A DNA stretch of 64,000 nucleotides from Flavobacteriaceae bacterium. Lineage in GTDB: Bacteria; Bacteroidota; Bacteroidia; Flavobacteriales; Flavobacteriaceae. This document shows positions 1-8,941 of this stretch, one piece after another. Each line of letters begins with the position of its first letter. Positions within the stretch are counted from its first letter, which is position 1. Below the pieces are notes generated by a model. That model did no database searches and had not been told where the DNA came from. It was given only the letters and a program-made list of their open reading frames with translations. The position numbers were made by a program, and so were the translations under genes. The stretch covers positions 1 through 64,000 of the forward strand of contig JAGKWW010000006.1 in assembly GCA_021151665.1 (NCBI GenBank). The letters run 5' to 3'.

Positions 1-41
1 ATTCAATATTTTGGGGTGGGGTTTCGGAGGTGGTTACAGCA

Positions 42-1271
42 TCAGGAAGGCGAATCGTTACCGGAATTCTGCCTGGCAAGCAACCTTGCTTTCAGGTTTT
101 CTGCTACCGATGTAGCGTTCTTCTCATGATAATCACGCAATGCGGATGGTATTAGGGGGTTCTTAACATGCTCAAGGATAAGCAGGTCAAAATCTTTAAG
201 CGTATGGTGAAGCTCTTCAAAATACATCCGCCCGGCTTTTCCGTACAGATATATTACTTCTGCTATTAGTTTTTTTGAATCTGAATTGCTCGACATTTCA
301 AATGCCGATTTTAAAAAGCCAAGTGCCTTGCCTGAATTAATATACGAGACCGCCTCAATAATTGCGTTCTGGCATATAAGCGGCTGGGTAAAATACATTT
401 TTATGAGGCGGTTTTCTACCTCTTTAACTTTCATTTTCCCGACAGCAAGTATCGCTTCCCTGCGCACCTGGTGGTCTTCGGCATCCAGAAGCTCCACTAC
501 AGTATCTATAGAGTTGGTCTGGTTAAAAAAGGCAACCATCTTTACAAAGAATTTTACCTGCCCCATGTCTTTGGAATACTTTATCCATTTACTAAAATTG
601 GGCAGGTTGTCCTGATGGTGAATCATAAACTGCTGAAGCAGGCTTATCTGATCCCATTCGTTAAGGTCATTCTCAAGCTCGAAAAATTTAAACGGGTCGT
701 TGTTGCTCACACCCACATAAGAAGCACGTGATTCTTTGCGAAGTGACCTGTTGCGGGCATAAGTATGCGGAAGGATTTTTGAATCGGATATGGTAAGGTC
801 GAGCCTTGACAGCGACTGAAATGCACGCAGCCTGACGCGGGTATTACTGAAATCAAGCATTTTTTCAAGGTGCTCATCAATTTTCAGTCCTTTTATAAGG
901 TTATCATAGTTTACAGACTCCATGTGGTGCTTTTCCTGCTTCACCACATCTTCAAGCGTGGGAACAAGGGAAATATAGGTCTTCTTGGTAATCTTGCCAA
1001 ATTCTTCAACGAACGAATTGCGTATTTCCTCTTCAGAATACTCGTCAGCCGAAAGGAGAACATTACGAAGGAAGGTGAAGATACGGGGCCTCAGGTCGCG
1101 CACTATATGTTCGCGGAGCTGCTTGCCACGGCGCACAAAAAAAACAGATATCATCAACGTGAGCGTGGCTGCACAACTAAACATAATGAAAAATATAGCG
1201 ATCTGGATAATAACGGGAAAAGAACCCAGCGAAATCCATAACCCTTCTATGTAATCATAAATGTGAAACAT
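42..1271 (-). CDS. HEAT-repeat membrane protein
   Basis: A 409-residue protein with one strong N-terminal membrane segment (about residues 20-45), then a basic stretch, then a soluble cytoplasmic region. Around residues 255-340 there are short amphipathic helical pairs of HEAT type, for example VVELLDAEDHQVRREAILAV and the following VENRLIKMY unit. HEAT repeats are protein-protein scaffolds, so an adaptor at the inner membrane is the likely role; no catalytic motif is visible. The next gene in its operon, if any, lies left of the window. A TATATTTG -7 element sits 35 bp upstream of the start. The family name is by repeat recognition only. Confidence 0.7.
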   Translation of the reverse strand: MFHIYDYIEGLWISLGSFPVIIQIAIFFIMFSCAATLTLMISVFFVRRGKQLREHIVRDLRPRIFTFLRNVLLSADEYSEEEIRNSFVEEFGKITKKTYISLVPTLEDVVKQEKHHMESVNYDNLIKGLKIDEHLEKMLDFSNTRVRLRAFQSLSRLDLTISDSKILPHTYARNRSLRKESRASYVGVSNNDPFKFFELENDLNEWDQISLLQQFMIHHQDNLPNFSKWIKYSKDMGQVKFFVKMVAFFNQTNSIDTVVELLDAEDHQVRREAILAVGKMKVKEVENRLIKMYFTQPLICQNAIIEAVSYINSGKALGFLKSAFEMSSNSDSKKLIAEVIYLYGKAGRMYFEELHHTLKDFDLLILEHVKNPLIPSALRDYHEKNATSVAENLKARLLARQNSGNDSPS

Positions 1272-1305
1272 ATCCTCTTAATAATTTGTTAATGAACAAA
1301 GCGTG

Positions 1306-1313
1306 CAAATATA
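1306..1313 (-). promoter_or_regulatory. -7 promoter element of the HEAT-repeat gene
   Basis: On the minus strand this reads TATATTTG, an exact match to the Bacteroidota -7 consensus TAnnTTTG, about 35 bp before the start codon at 1271. Confidence 0.6.
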
Positions 1314-1541
1314 TAACATTTTATTATTGTGCACATTAACTTTTCTAATTGGCACCACAAATATCTGAATATTTCGCCAGATTCCCTAATGATAACAAAT
1401 TAGTTTTTTTAGCCTTAAACACTAATAAAATTTTAACACTGCGCTAAAATCCTACTAATCTTTTGTTAACGTCAAATTTAATGCCGTTATGTATTTGCGA
1501 TAAAAGAACCGTATCGAATTCTTTTATACCGCGATAGACAA

Positions 1542-1574
1542 AAAAAAGCGGCAGATAGACTCCACCGCTTTTTT
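1542..1574 (-). terminator. Rho-independent terminator
   Basis: AAAAAAGCGG at 1542-1551 pairs with CCGCTTTTTT at 1565-1574 across a 13-base loop. Read on the minus strand it ends in a U-tract just after the stop of the 1594-2427 gene. It is close to symmetric and could work in both directions. Confidence 0.7.
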
Positions 1575-1593
1575 AGATATAAACCAATTAAAA

Positions 1594-2427
1594 TCAATTA
1601 TTTGCAAAAGAAAACATTGAGTTAAAGGCAAGTTGCCATTTGCTTTTCTTTTTCCATTTGCTGTATAAGTTAAACTCTGCTGACACATCGTTGTAAACAG
1701 ATTTTTCTGTAAAATCTTCGGCATGTGGCTCGCAAACATCCAAAAGTCCTGATAACTTGAATTCGGCCTCTTTAAACGTTAACCTGATGGGGCTTGTTGC
1801 GGCCACGTCAGCAGGGGTAAATTGTCCCTTAGCAAAAATATCTACAACGCCCCACATCTTCTTACCGCTGTAAAGCTCAAAATCAAACGACTTTGCTACC
1901 TCAGATTTACCGCTTAAACTGATCAGCGTTCCGGCAATAAGGAACTGGCCATCCAGAACTTCAGAGAAAACGAAGTCATTAAACCGGAAGATAGGCCTGT
2001 TCAGAAAATCTTTTACCGCAATCTTGGCTACTTTATTTTTTAGCGCGCCGTCTTCATGTTTTTCAAGAAGGTTTTCAGACTGCATGGTATGCAAGTGGTT
2101 AAACTTGCCTGTATCGTGATTATATACCTGGTAAACATTATAGTTTACGGCATACCTGTAACCATCTGATGAAAGATAATCTTTACTATATGTAGAATAG
2201 GTCAGCAATAAACCGTTATTAAAACGATGAACTACATTCATACCCTCTGCCACTTCATTACCATCCAGGTCAAGCACCGTATAGAACGGGCTCTCTGCTG
2301 TTTTCGCCAGTACGTAACTGTCTCCGTGGTAAGAAACTTCCACAAACTTAGTTTGCTTAACGTTACCCATCTCGTCATATACAAACAACAACCTGTTGTT
2401 GTAAGACATCCTTGTCCTGAATTTCAT
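1594..2427 (-). CDS. hypothetical protein, 277 aa
   Basis: I do not recognise this family. The protein has no signal peptide or membrane segment. Its first half is rich in short beta-strand phrases such as NNRLLFVYDEMGN and YTVLDLDGNEVAEG, suggesting a beta-propeller or WG-repeat-like fold. The C-terminal third carries a basic, Trp-containing segment (KWKKKSKWQLAF). It stands alone, with its own terminator downstream and about 180 bp before the divergently facing universal stress gene's 3' end. A real gene is likely because the frame is long and clean and the start follows an A/T-rich leader. Confidence 0.6.
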   Translation of the reverse strand: MKFRTRMSYNNRLLFVYDEMGNVKQTKFVEVSYHGDSYVLAKTAESPFYTVLDLDGNEVAEGMNVVHRFNNGLLLTYSTYSKDYLSSDGYRYAVNYNVYQVYNHDTGKFNHLHTMQSENLLEKHEDGALKNKVAKIAVKDFLNRPIFRFNDFVFSEVLDGQFLIAGTLISLSGKSEVAKSFDFELYSGKKMWGVVDIFAKGQFTPADVAATSPIRLTFKEAEFKLSGLLDVCEPHAEDFTEKSVYNDVSAEFNLYSKWKKKSKWQLAFNSMFSFANN

Positions 2428-2609
2428 CGCGTTCTTTATTTAAGTTCTAAATAAAAAACAGCTTAGTAATTTTATTTAATCAAAAAGTAGATTTGGGGCT
2501 CAAACTTTTAATAAAGATACTCTAAGATTGCGTTATTGCTAATGTTTTTCGGTAAATGACAAAAAAACTCGACGAATGAATTATAGGTTAATTATGAGAA
2601 AATTCGTTG

Positions 2610-3446
2610 TTAATTTTCATGGTAAACTAATAGCGGGACAGAGGAATGGTACGCCATCTTTTTAGTGAGGCTTTTATGGAACAAGCCTTCAAAAAAACCA
2701 CGCTTGTGCGCGCGCATTACCAGCATGTCGATCTTGTGGTGCTCTAAAAATTCCAAAAGCGACTGCTCCACGTCATTGCCGGCAATGTTATAAAACGAAA
2801 CGTTGCGCCCTTTAAAGTACATCTTCCATTCGTTGATACGCTCTTCTGTTTCGGTGTGCCCCTCCTCCTTTTCTATATGAAGGCACTTGATACCCGCTCC
2901 CAGCGCATCGGCAATTTGCAGTGTACTGTGCATCGCCTCGCTGTCTTTATCGTGATATTGTGTAGTAAATGCTATATTGGAAATGCGCGTGTAGGCGGCT
3001 CCGGCGGGAACGGCGAGTACGGGAACTGAAGTACCCGAAATAACCGAAGCGGTAGTACTGCCCATAAAAGTTTCCTTTAGGCCTGATGCGCCTTTGGTAC
3101 CCATTACCACTATAGAAACGTCTTCATCTTTACATACTTTATTAATGTTGTAAACCAGGTCGCCATACAACAATATATTCCGCATACTAATATGTCCCAT
3201 ACTGGCTTGTTCGGCCACTTTGTGAAGTTCGGGAAGCTGTTCGCGGAAACTTTCAAACTGGTTCATTTCCACAATGTCAAATATCTCCTGCGTAGAGTCC
3301 GGCAGCGGCGGGGTGTCTACTATCGGCAGGTCATAAACATGCAATATGATAAGTTCGGCATTAAGCACACCTGCCAGGCGGAGCGCATAGTGAAAAGCAG
3401 TGCCTGCGGTTTCAGAGAAATCGGTCGGGAAAAGTATTCGTTTCAT
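2610..3446 (-). CDS. universal stress protein, two UspA domains
   Basis: A 278-residue tandem UspA protein. Domain 1 (about 1-148) begins KRILFPTDFSETA and ends with the ATP-binding pattern G-x2-G-x9-G-S (GTKGASGLKETFMGS), followed by SVPVLAVP. Domain 2 (about 155-278) keeps the fold (IDMLVMRAHKRGF...SVPLLVYH) but has lost the glycines of the nucleotide motif, so only the first domain is expected to bind ATP. UspA proteins are cytoplasmic stress-survival proteins without a single defined reaction. A TATCTTTA -7-like element lies on the minus strand at 3463-3470. The gene is divergent from mnmE. Confidence 0.88.
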   Translation of the reverse strand: MKRILFPTDFSETAGTAFHYALRLAGVLNAELIILHVYDLPIVDTPPLPDSTQEIFDIVEMNQFESFREQLPELHKVAEQASMGHISMRNILLYGDLVYNINKVCKDEDVSIVVMGTKGASGLKETFMGSTTASVISGTSVPVLAVPAGAAYTRISNIAFTTQYHDKDSEAMHSTLQIADALGAGIKCLHIEKEEGHTETEERINEWKMYFKGRNVSFYNIAGNDVEQSLLEFLEHHKIDMLVMRAHKRGFFEGLFHKSLTKKMAYHSSVPLLVYHEN

Positions 3447-3561
3447 GGCTTAGAGGTTTGTATAAAGATAGTAAAACTTTTGTATTTTCTTACGTTTACA
3501 ACCCCGCTTAACATAAGATTAATGGCGAGGCTTTAGGGATATATATATTTGTGATAAGCCC

Positions 3562-3569
3562 TATCTTTG
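3562..3569 (+). promoter_or_regulatory. mnmE -7 promoter element
   Basis: TATCTTTG, an exact TAnnTTTG match, 13 bases before the ATG at 3582. A TTG codon at 3567 that would extend the reading frame lies inside this element. Transcription would therefore begin after the TTG, which makes the ATG at 3582 the real start. Confidence 0.7.
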
Positions 3570-3581
3570 CAAAAAAAAATT

Positions 3582-4964
3582 ATGCTGCACGATACCATTG
3601 TTGCTCTTGCTACAGCACCCGGTGCCGGTGCCATTGCAGTCTTAAGGCTTTCGGGGCCGCAGGCATTGCACATCGCTAATGGACTGTTTATGCCTACCGG
3701 AAAAAAAAACCTGATGCAGCAGGCTACTCATACGGTACACCTTGGCACTATAGAAGAAGACTCAATGGTATATGACCAGGTCCTGGCAACCATTTTCCGT
3801 GGACCAAACTCTTACACCGGTGAAGATGTAGTTGAAATATCATGCCATGGTTCGGTGTACATACAACAGCAGCTGATACAGCTACTGCTGCGCAACGGGT
3901 GCCGTATGGCTGCCCCCGGCGAATTTACTATGCGGGCATTTTTAAACGGAAAATTAGACCTGAGTCAGGCCGAGGCGGTGGCCGACCTTATAGCAAGCGA
4001 CAGTGCCGCCAGCCACCAGATAGCAATGCAGCAAATGCGCGGAGGCTTCAGCAACGAACTGGCCCGCCTTAGGGATGAGCTTCTTAATTTTGCGTCATTA
4101 ATAGAACTTGAGCTCGACTTTGCCGAGGAGGATGTAGAATTTGCCGACCGTACCCAATTTTACGGGTTGCTCGATCGGATAGAAATTGTGCTTAAGCGCC
4201 TGGCTGACTCTTTCGCTGTTGGCAACGTAATAAAAAATGGGATTCCGGTAGCTATTGCGGGCGAACCCAATGTGGGCAAATCTACCCTGCTGAACGCCCT
4301 TTTGAACGAGGAGCGCGCTATAGTTTCTGAGATCGCCGGAACTACTCGTGATGCTATTGAAGATGAACTTATTATAGAGGGCATTGCTTTTCGGTTTATA
4401 GATACGGCGGGTATCCGGGAAACCGAAGATGTGGTAGAGAATATCGGCATCAAAAAAACCTTTGAAAAAATTGAAAAGGCGCAGGTTGTGCTCTACCTCC
4501 TGCCCTACGCTGCCGACTTTGATGTTGATGCCCTGCGCACAGAAGTTGAAAAAGTGCGCAATCAATACCCTCAAAAAGCGTTGGTGATAGTGGCTAATAA
4601 AAAAGACCTGTATAGGGCGGGGCAAATCCGGGAACTCGAACAGGCTATCGATGGTATCTTATTTATTTCGGCTAAAGAGAATGAGGGTATTGATGCGGTA
4701 AAATCGTTGCTGCTTTCTTTTGTAAATACGGGTGCACTGCGAAACAACGAAACGATCATTACCAATGCCCGCCATTATGACGCATTGCTGAAAGCTCTGG
4801 AAGAGGTACAAAAAGTGAAGCACGGGCTAAAATCTGGCTTGCCTGCCGATTTGGTAGCGATAGATATCAGACAGGCGCTGTACCACTTCGGCGAAATTAC
4901 GGGGCAGGTTACTAATGATGAATTGCTCGGGAATATCTTTGCCAATTTCTGTATCGGTAAATAA
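3582..4964 (+). CDS. mnmE: tRNA modification GTPase MnmE
   Basis: With MnmG it installs the carboxymethylaminomethyl (or related) group on U34 of tRNAs reading two-fold degenerate codons. Features in order: N-terminal folate-binding domain (from HDTIVALATAPGAGAIAVLRLSG), helical domain, then the inserted G domain with G1 GEPNVGKST, G3 DTAGIRE and G4 NKKD, and the C-terminal CIGK whose Cys is a family hallmark. It is 460 residues, normal for the family. I chose the ATG at 3582 over an upstream TTG because a promoter element overlaps the TTG. No clear terminator follows. It faces a T9SS gene convergently. Confidence 0.97.
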   Translation: MLHDTIVALATAPGAGAIAVLRLSGPQALHIANGLFMPTGKKNLMQQATHTVHLGTIEEDSMVYDQVLATIFRGPNSYTGEDVVEISCHGSVYIQQQLIQLLLRNGCRMAAPGEFTMRAFLNGKLDLSQAEAVADLIASDSAASHQIAMQQMRGGFSNELARLRDELLNFASLIELELDFAEEDVEFADRTQFYGLLDRIEIVLKRLADSFAVGNVIKNGIPVAIAGEPNVGKSTLLNALLNEERAIVSEIAGTTRDAIEDELIIEGIAFRFIDTAGIRETEDVVENIGIKKTFEKIEKAQVVLYLLPYAADFDVDALRTEVEKVRNQYPQKALVIVANKKDLYRAGQIRELEQAIDGILFISAKENEGIDAVKSLLLSFVNTGALRNNETIITNARHYDALLKALEEVQKVKHGLKSGLPADLVAIDIRQALYHFGEITGQVTNDELLGNIFANFCIGK

Positions 4965-5075
4965 TGCTCTATAAACAAAGTTTAGTATCTCGATTATATT
5001 AGACAGCATGTTCTAAACTTAAATTAAAACAACCTCTGTTGCAAGGGCAGCTTTTCTTGCAGGAGCAGACAGGCC

Positions 5076-6797
5076 TTACTCTTTTATGAATTTCCCAAAC
5101 CAATTGCCTTTGTCGGTTTTTAAAACAATGTTGTAAACCCCTTTTGCATAATTAGCAGTTTCAACCTGATAACTTTCCCCCGTACTTTTAAAAATTACCT
5201 GCCCGAGCATATTGGAAATTGTACATCCAGTAACTTTTAAATTGTTGTTGTCAGGTAGTTTTATAGTAAGTATATCGTTTGCCGGATTTGGATATACAGT
5301 AATTAAGTTTTTATAAGCAGCCATTTCATCAATGCCCAAGCATCCGGCATTGATATGCAGCACCATAGTTACCGTTATGCCACACTCATTTGCCATCTCA
5401 CACGTGTAATTACCCGAATCGGCCGCCGTGATATTTGGAATGTTTAAAACACCTGTGGTCTGAAACGGCACAGCTTCACCATTCTTCTTCCACATATAAG
5501 ATGTCGCATTAGCGCTTTGGACATCAAAACTAAAAGGAGTATTTTCACATGGATTAAAAGTATCTACAATAAACTCATGATAGGAAGGCTTACGGCATAT
5601 TTCGATTAAAGATTCAGTAGCATTGGCATTTGGAGGTAAAGGAGTTCCAAACGGTGTAGGCATAACTACAGAATTATCGGCAGGGTTAAACCGGAAAATC
5701 CCGAATGAGGTAATCCCGAAATAGTCTCCTGTCGACGCCCTCATAATAAAATTTGGGTTTGCTCCTGTAAATATATCCGGAGGGTTTTGCTGGGTCCCGA
5801 AATCATGCAGTTTTGTAATAGAGTTTGTTGCAGGTGTATACTCAAACAGCGTACCCCGGTGCTCCGTAAAAGTTACATTATTAATTGTTACATAGCTAAT
5901 GCCGCCATTTTTACAAACTCCGTACAGTTTACCGGTATCTCCGCTAAATGTGGCTTGTGGCCCGCTGCCCAAATTGTCTCCATTAAATTCGATTTTCTTT
6001 GTAAGCGTGTTCGTATTGATATCAAACTCAAGTATCGTCCCATCACCTGGCAGGGCGTTACCTCCACCCTCTGTAATATTAATTAGTTTACCCGGGGTAA
6101 GTTCGGTAAATTCACCACTAAACCTGATACCTTCACTTGCATCACATTTCAACTGGTATACTTGCTGTATGCTGTTGTTGGTTATATTTACTTTGATAAT
6201 GGTACCATAGTTATTTGGCCCTACAGAACTAACTCCAGGGCAAAATGAATCTCTTGTTGTACAGTATAAAAACCCGTTAGACGCTTTGAACAATTCACTG
6301 TCAATACTGTATCCTGCAGCACCCGTTAAAAAACTAAAGTTTTCGGATGCCAGGTCAAAACTAAACACCTTGTTTGAAATTATGCCATAAAGTTTTCCGG
6401 CTATGGGCTCTGTTACTCCCCCGCCATCAATATAATTTGGGGCGTGTATGTCAAAATAATGTACAACTCTGTATTTACCAAGAACGAGGTCATACTCATA
6501 CAAGACCCCGTTACCATTTTCAGAAACACCTCCCGACGTACTTCCCCCAGACACGGTTACCCCATAGAGCTTACCGTTTGACGCTAAAAATAGTTTTCCT
6601 TTGGGTTTTTTCCCGGTTGAAAAGTCTGAGAATTCATGGACAATCGCCGGGTTTTGGCCATGGATGTCGTATTTGATAATATTTCCATTATATCCGGCAG
6701 CATTTTCGTGCCCTCCATTTACGCCCCAAAGTTCCTTTTGCGAATAACAATTAAAAGTGCAAATTAGGAAGCTTATTATAAGTACTATTTTATTCAT
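5076..6797 (-). CDS. GloVer-repeat protein with Ig-like and T9SS sorting domains
   Basis: A 573-residue secreted protein. A signal peptide (KIVLIISFLICTFNCYSQ) is followed by GloVer-type tandem repeats (about 25-400) of the form GKLYGVT..GG...GVLYEYD. An Ig-like segment follows (about 405-485, with CENTPFSF and DSGNYTCEMANECG), and then a C-terminal T9SS type A sorting domain beginning ITVYPNPANDILTI and ending in a basic tail. GloVer repeats probably form a beta-propeller. Export across the outer membrane by T9SS is expected; the ligand is unknown. The gene is monocistronic and its 3' end faces mnmE. Confidence 0.85.
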   Translation of the reverse strand: MNKIVLIISFLICTFNCYSQKELWGVNGGHENAAGYNGNIIKYDIHGQNPAIVHEFSDFSTGKKPKGKLFLASNGKLYGVTVSGGSTSGGVSENGNGVLYEYDLVLGKYRVVHYFDIHAPNYIDGGGVTEPIAGKLYGIISNKVFSFDLASENFSFLTGAAGYSIDSELFKASNGFLYCTTRDSFCPGVSSVGPNNYGTIIKVNITNNSIQQVYQLKCDASEGIRFSGEFTELTPGKLINITEGGGNALPGDGTILEFDINTNTLTKKIEFNGDNLGSGPQATFSGDTGKLYGVCKNGGISYVTINNVTFTEHRGTLFEYTPATNSITKLHDFGTQQNPPDIFTGANPNFIMRASTGDYFGITSFGIFRFNPADNSVVMPTPFGTPLPPNANATESLIEICRKPSYHEFIVDTFNPCENTPFSFDVQSANATSYMWKKNGEAVPFQTTGVLNIPNITAADSGNYTCEMANECGITVTMVLHINAGCLGIDEMAAYKNLITVYPNPANDILTIKLPDNNNLKVTGCTISNMLGQVIFKSTGESYQVETANYAKGVYNIVLKTDKGNWFGKFIKE

Positions 6798-7300
6798 ATA
6801 GCATACATGATTTCATTTTCCGGATCAACATTATAAAAGAAGGAACCTGGCATTTGCAGGACAAAGTTCTCAGTTAATATAGAGACAATTTTATAATTTC
6901 TGTGGCTTCGTTGTGGCCGTCGATATTACAATATAAGAACCATTAGCTAACGGTTCACCCTACCTGTCATCTTCAATGGTGGGGGCCATACCGTTTTTGT
7001 GTATGATGGACCTTTGGTATTATAAAAATTAATTAGACTGATTACGAAATACTTATGCAAATGACGGCTGGTGTAACGACCAGGTTAATCATTTAATTAG
7101 TACTCGAGGCTTAAGGCAGGATTTAAACACAGAGTAACCCGAAAGAACCTCCCGGTTTCTAAACGTTACCGCATGCCAAAATAAGTTCCTATGCGGCGAG
7201 TAAAAACGAGCAACATGCTTCGGAATTTTCGTTACACATAAGCAAAGGATATTAAATAAATATAACTTCTTCTTTTTCAGATTTATATTATATAAAGCAG
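6798..7300. other. intergenic region, about 500 bp
   Basis: This separates the GloVer gene from the cold-shock gene. It is A/T-rich and I see no coding frame with family character, no tRNA-like cloverleaf and no strong terminator. It should contain the minus-strand promoter of the GloVer gene. An unannotated small RNA cannot be excluded. Confidence 0.4.
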
Positions 7301-7308
7301 TATCTTTG
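7301..7308 (+). promoter_or_regulatory. cold-shock gene -7 promoter element
   Basis: TATCTTTG matches TAnnTTTG exactly and lies 20 bases before the ATG at 7329. The predicted leader is only about 16 nt, unlike the long cold-shock leaders of enterobacteria. Confidence 0.7.
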
Positions 7309-7328
7309 AACAAATTAATTTATTTAAA

Positions 7329-7520
7329 ATGCAAGAAGGTACAGTAAAATTCTTCAATGAAGAAAAAGGTTTCGGATTTATTACGCCGAATAACGGTGGA
7401 AAAGAAATCTTTGTTCACGTGTCGGGCCTGAAGGAAAGCATTCGCGAGAATGATGAGGTTCGTTTTGACGTGGAAGAAGGCCGTAGAGGTCCAAACGCAA
7501 CAAACGTAGTCGTAGCTTAA
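7329..7520 (+). CDS. cold-shock domain protein (CspA family)
   Basis: A 63-residue single cold-shock domain with RNP1 (KGFGFI, about 13-18) and RNP2 (IFVHV, about 27-31). It starts with the usual GTVKFFNEEKGFGFI beta strands. Such proteins bind single-stranded RNA and DNA and act as RNA chaperones in the cytoplasm. The gene is monocistronic: it has its own promoter at 7301 and a perfect 12-bp terminator stem at 7542. Its length is slightly shorter than the 65-70 residues usual for the family, with a complete core. Confidence 0.95.
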   Translation: MQEGTVKFFNEEKGFGFITPNNGGKEIFVHVSGLKESIRENDEVRFDVEEGRRGPNATNVVVA

Positions 7521-7541
7521 TATCTATAACAGTGAGTTTAC

Positions 7542-7572
7542 AAAGCACCTGCCCAACGGCAGGTGCTTTTTT
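7542..7572 (+). terminator. Rho-independent terminator of the cold-shock gene
   Basis: AAAGCACCTGCC at 7542-7553 pairs perfectly with GGCAGGTGCTTT at 7558-7569, with a four-base CAAC loop and a run of T. The A-run on the left arm lets it also serve the convergent gene ending at 7584. Confidence 0.92.
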
Positions 7573-7583
7573 GTTACTTTAAA

Positions 7584-8459
7584 TTACACTTCCTTTAACA
7601 GCTCTGCGTTGGTTCTTCGGATGGATTCTGCGTCTTTGTAGTCAAGCCATGCCTGTCCCTTCCGCTTGCGCATCCAGTTATCATAATGCCTGATAATCGC
7701 AACGTTTGCAAAACCCTTCCATAAATTTACAGGCCGGCCCGGTAGCGAACGCAGGCTTAGCGAAAAGCCCGGTGTAAGGTATTTCATGTAGTGCCACCAC
7801 CCTTCCGGCATGTAGAGCAGCTCGCCGTGCTTTAGGTTTGTAATGTACGGATTCACTTTTTTAAGCGCAGGAAACCTCTCGTAGTCAGGATTGTCAAAAT
7901 CAATATCTTCATTGCACAGCCATGAATACGGCATGCGGTACATGTATTTTGTTTCTTTAGGATCAACCAGTACGCACTGCTTCTCCCCTGCAAAGTGAAT
8001 ATGGAAGATATTCGGGAAATCAATATCGTAGTGCATGAATACTTTAGCGTCCTGACCCCCAAAAAATACAAGCGGCAGGCTTTTCAGCAGGCGGAGCCCT
8101 AACTGCGGCCAGAGCATGTCTGCCTTCATTGAAGGCACATCTTTCATCAGGTTATACAGGAATATTCGCAGATCGGTAGGGCCCTTTTCAAGGATATCTA
8201 TATATTCTGACATTGTCATCGTAAAGTCGGGCTCGTTCACCTTCTTGGTATAGTCGGTTTTTCTGCTATCATACAATGGCACTGTCCTGTTGCCCGCAAC
8301 TTCCCTCAGAAAATTAAAATCCCACCTATCTACCGCAGGCCAATCATCAATCTGGTGGGTCATCACTACCGGCTTCTGGGGTTTATAATAATTTTCTATA
8401 AACTCTTTTTTCGTGAGTTTTTCAACCCGTTCTATTTCTATATAGCTCTCAAATCCCAT
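7584..8459 (-). CDS. cupin-8 / JmjC-like Fe(II)- and 2-oxoglutarate-dependent oxygenase
   Basis: A 291-residue cytoplasmic protein of the cupin_8/JmjC superfamily. The first two metal ligands are in the H-x-D motif of FMHYDIDFPNIFHIHF. The distal His is in the phrase LLYMPEGWWHYM, the usual shape of the last cupin strand in this family. N-terminal FIENYYKPQKPVVM and DWPAVDRWDF are also typical. Family members hydroxylate proteins or small molecules; the substrate here cannot be inferred. The gene stands alone between the cold-shock gene and a 480-bp intergenic region. Confidence 0.85.
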   Translation of the reverse strand: MGFESYIEIERVEKLTKKEFIENYYKPQKPVVMTHQIDDWPAVDRWDFNFLREVAGNRTVPLYDSRKTDYTKKVNEPDFTMTMSEYIDILEKGPTDLRIFLYNLMKDVPSMKADMLWPQLGLRLLKSLPLVFFGGQDAKVFMHYDIDFPNIFHIHFAGEKQCVLVDPKETKYMYRMPYSWLCNEDIDFDNPDYERFPALKKVNPYITNLKHGELLYMPEGWWHYMKYLTPGFSLSLRSLPGRPVNLWKGFANVAIIRHYDNWMRKRKGQAWLDYKDAESIRRTNAELLKEV

Positions 8460-8941
8460 AATCTAAAATTAAATTACGCCCCTTAAGACGCCTATATACA
8501 ATACCTATACTTTATACACAAAGGTATTAATATTCACGCCGGTCCCAACGGAGACGGATAATAATATATCACCGCCCGAAAGTGGTGCCCCATCTTCCCT
8601 CTCTCAATAATATCGTACAGCGTGGGTACGGTGGCCACACTGCTGTTCCTCAAGGGCGGCAAAGCCGGATATGACATCATGGATAATGCAACACGGGATT
8701 ATAAACCTGCAGCCTGGATCACTGTATGTTAGTGTCTCATTATTTTAGTTATCTTTTTAGAGATGACCATCTATCAAAGCGCGCCATTTTCCTAACAAAT
8801 CCTAATTAACTATGTACTATATGTAAATCGAATCTACTCTAAAACATTGGCGATCAGAAAATTTATAACAAAATTTAATAGCTAAAATTTGGGTATTTGT
8901 AATTTTAACTTCATTTTTGTAGGAAATTAACAGTTAAAGCT
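8460..8941. other. intergenic region with a possible coding remnant
   Basis: About 480 bp between divergent genes. The 8590-8730 part is more G/C-rich than its surroundings and one plus-strand frame there reads as protein-like (VATLLFLKGGKAGYDIMD) up to a stop near 8730. It lacks a start and I recognise no family. The rest is A/T-rich and must carry the promoter of the delta-60 gene. Confidence 0.3.

Noticed and set aside
3567..3581. TTG start giving five extra residues to MnmE
   Set aside because: The codon lies inside the TATCTTTG promoter element, and the family starts near the ATG at 3582.
5010..5075. Terminator between mnmE and the GloVer gene
   Set aside because: TGCAAG/CTTGCA gives only a six-base stem with a ten-base loop and no T-run.
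6900..7260. tRNA or structured RNA in the spacer before the cold-shock gene
   Set aside because: No cloverleaf, CCA end or convincing long stem could be built by eye.
7089..7313. A 74-codon minus-strand frame upstream of the cold-shock gene
   Set aside because: Its start lies inside the cold-shock promoter region and the translation has no family character; its composition looks like non-coding A/T-rich DNA.
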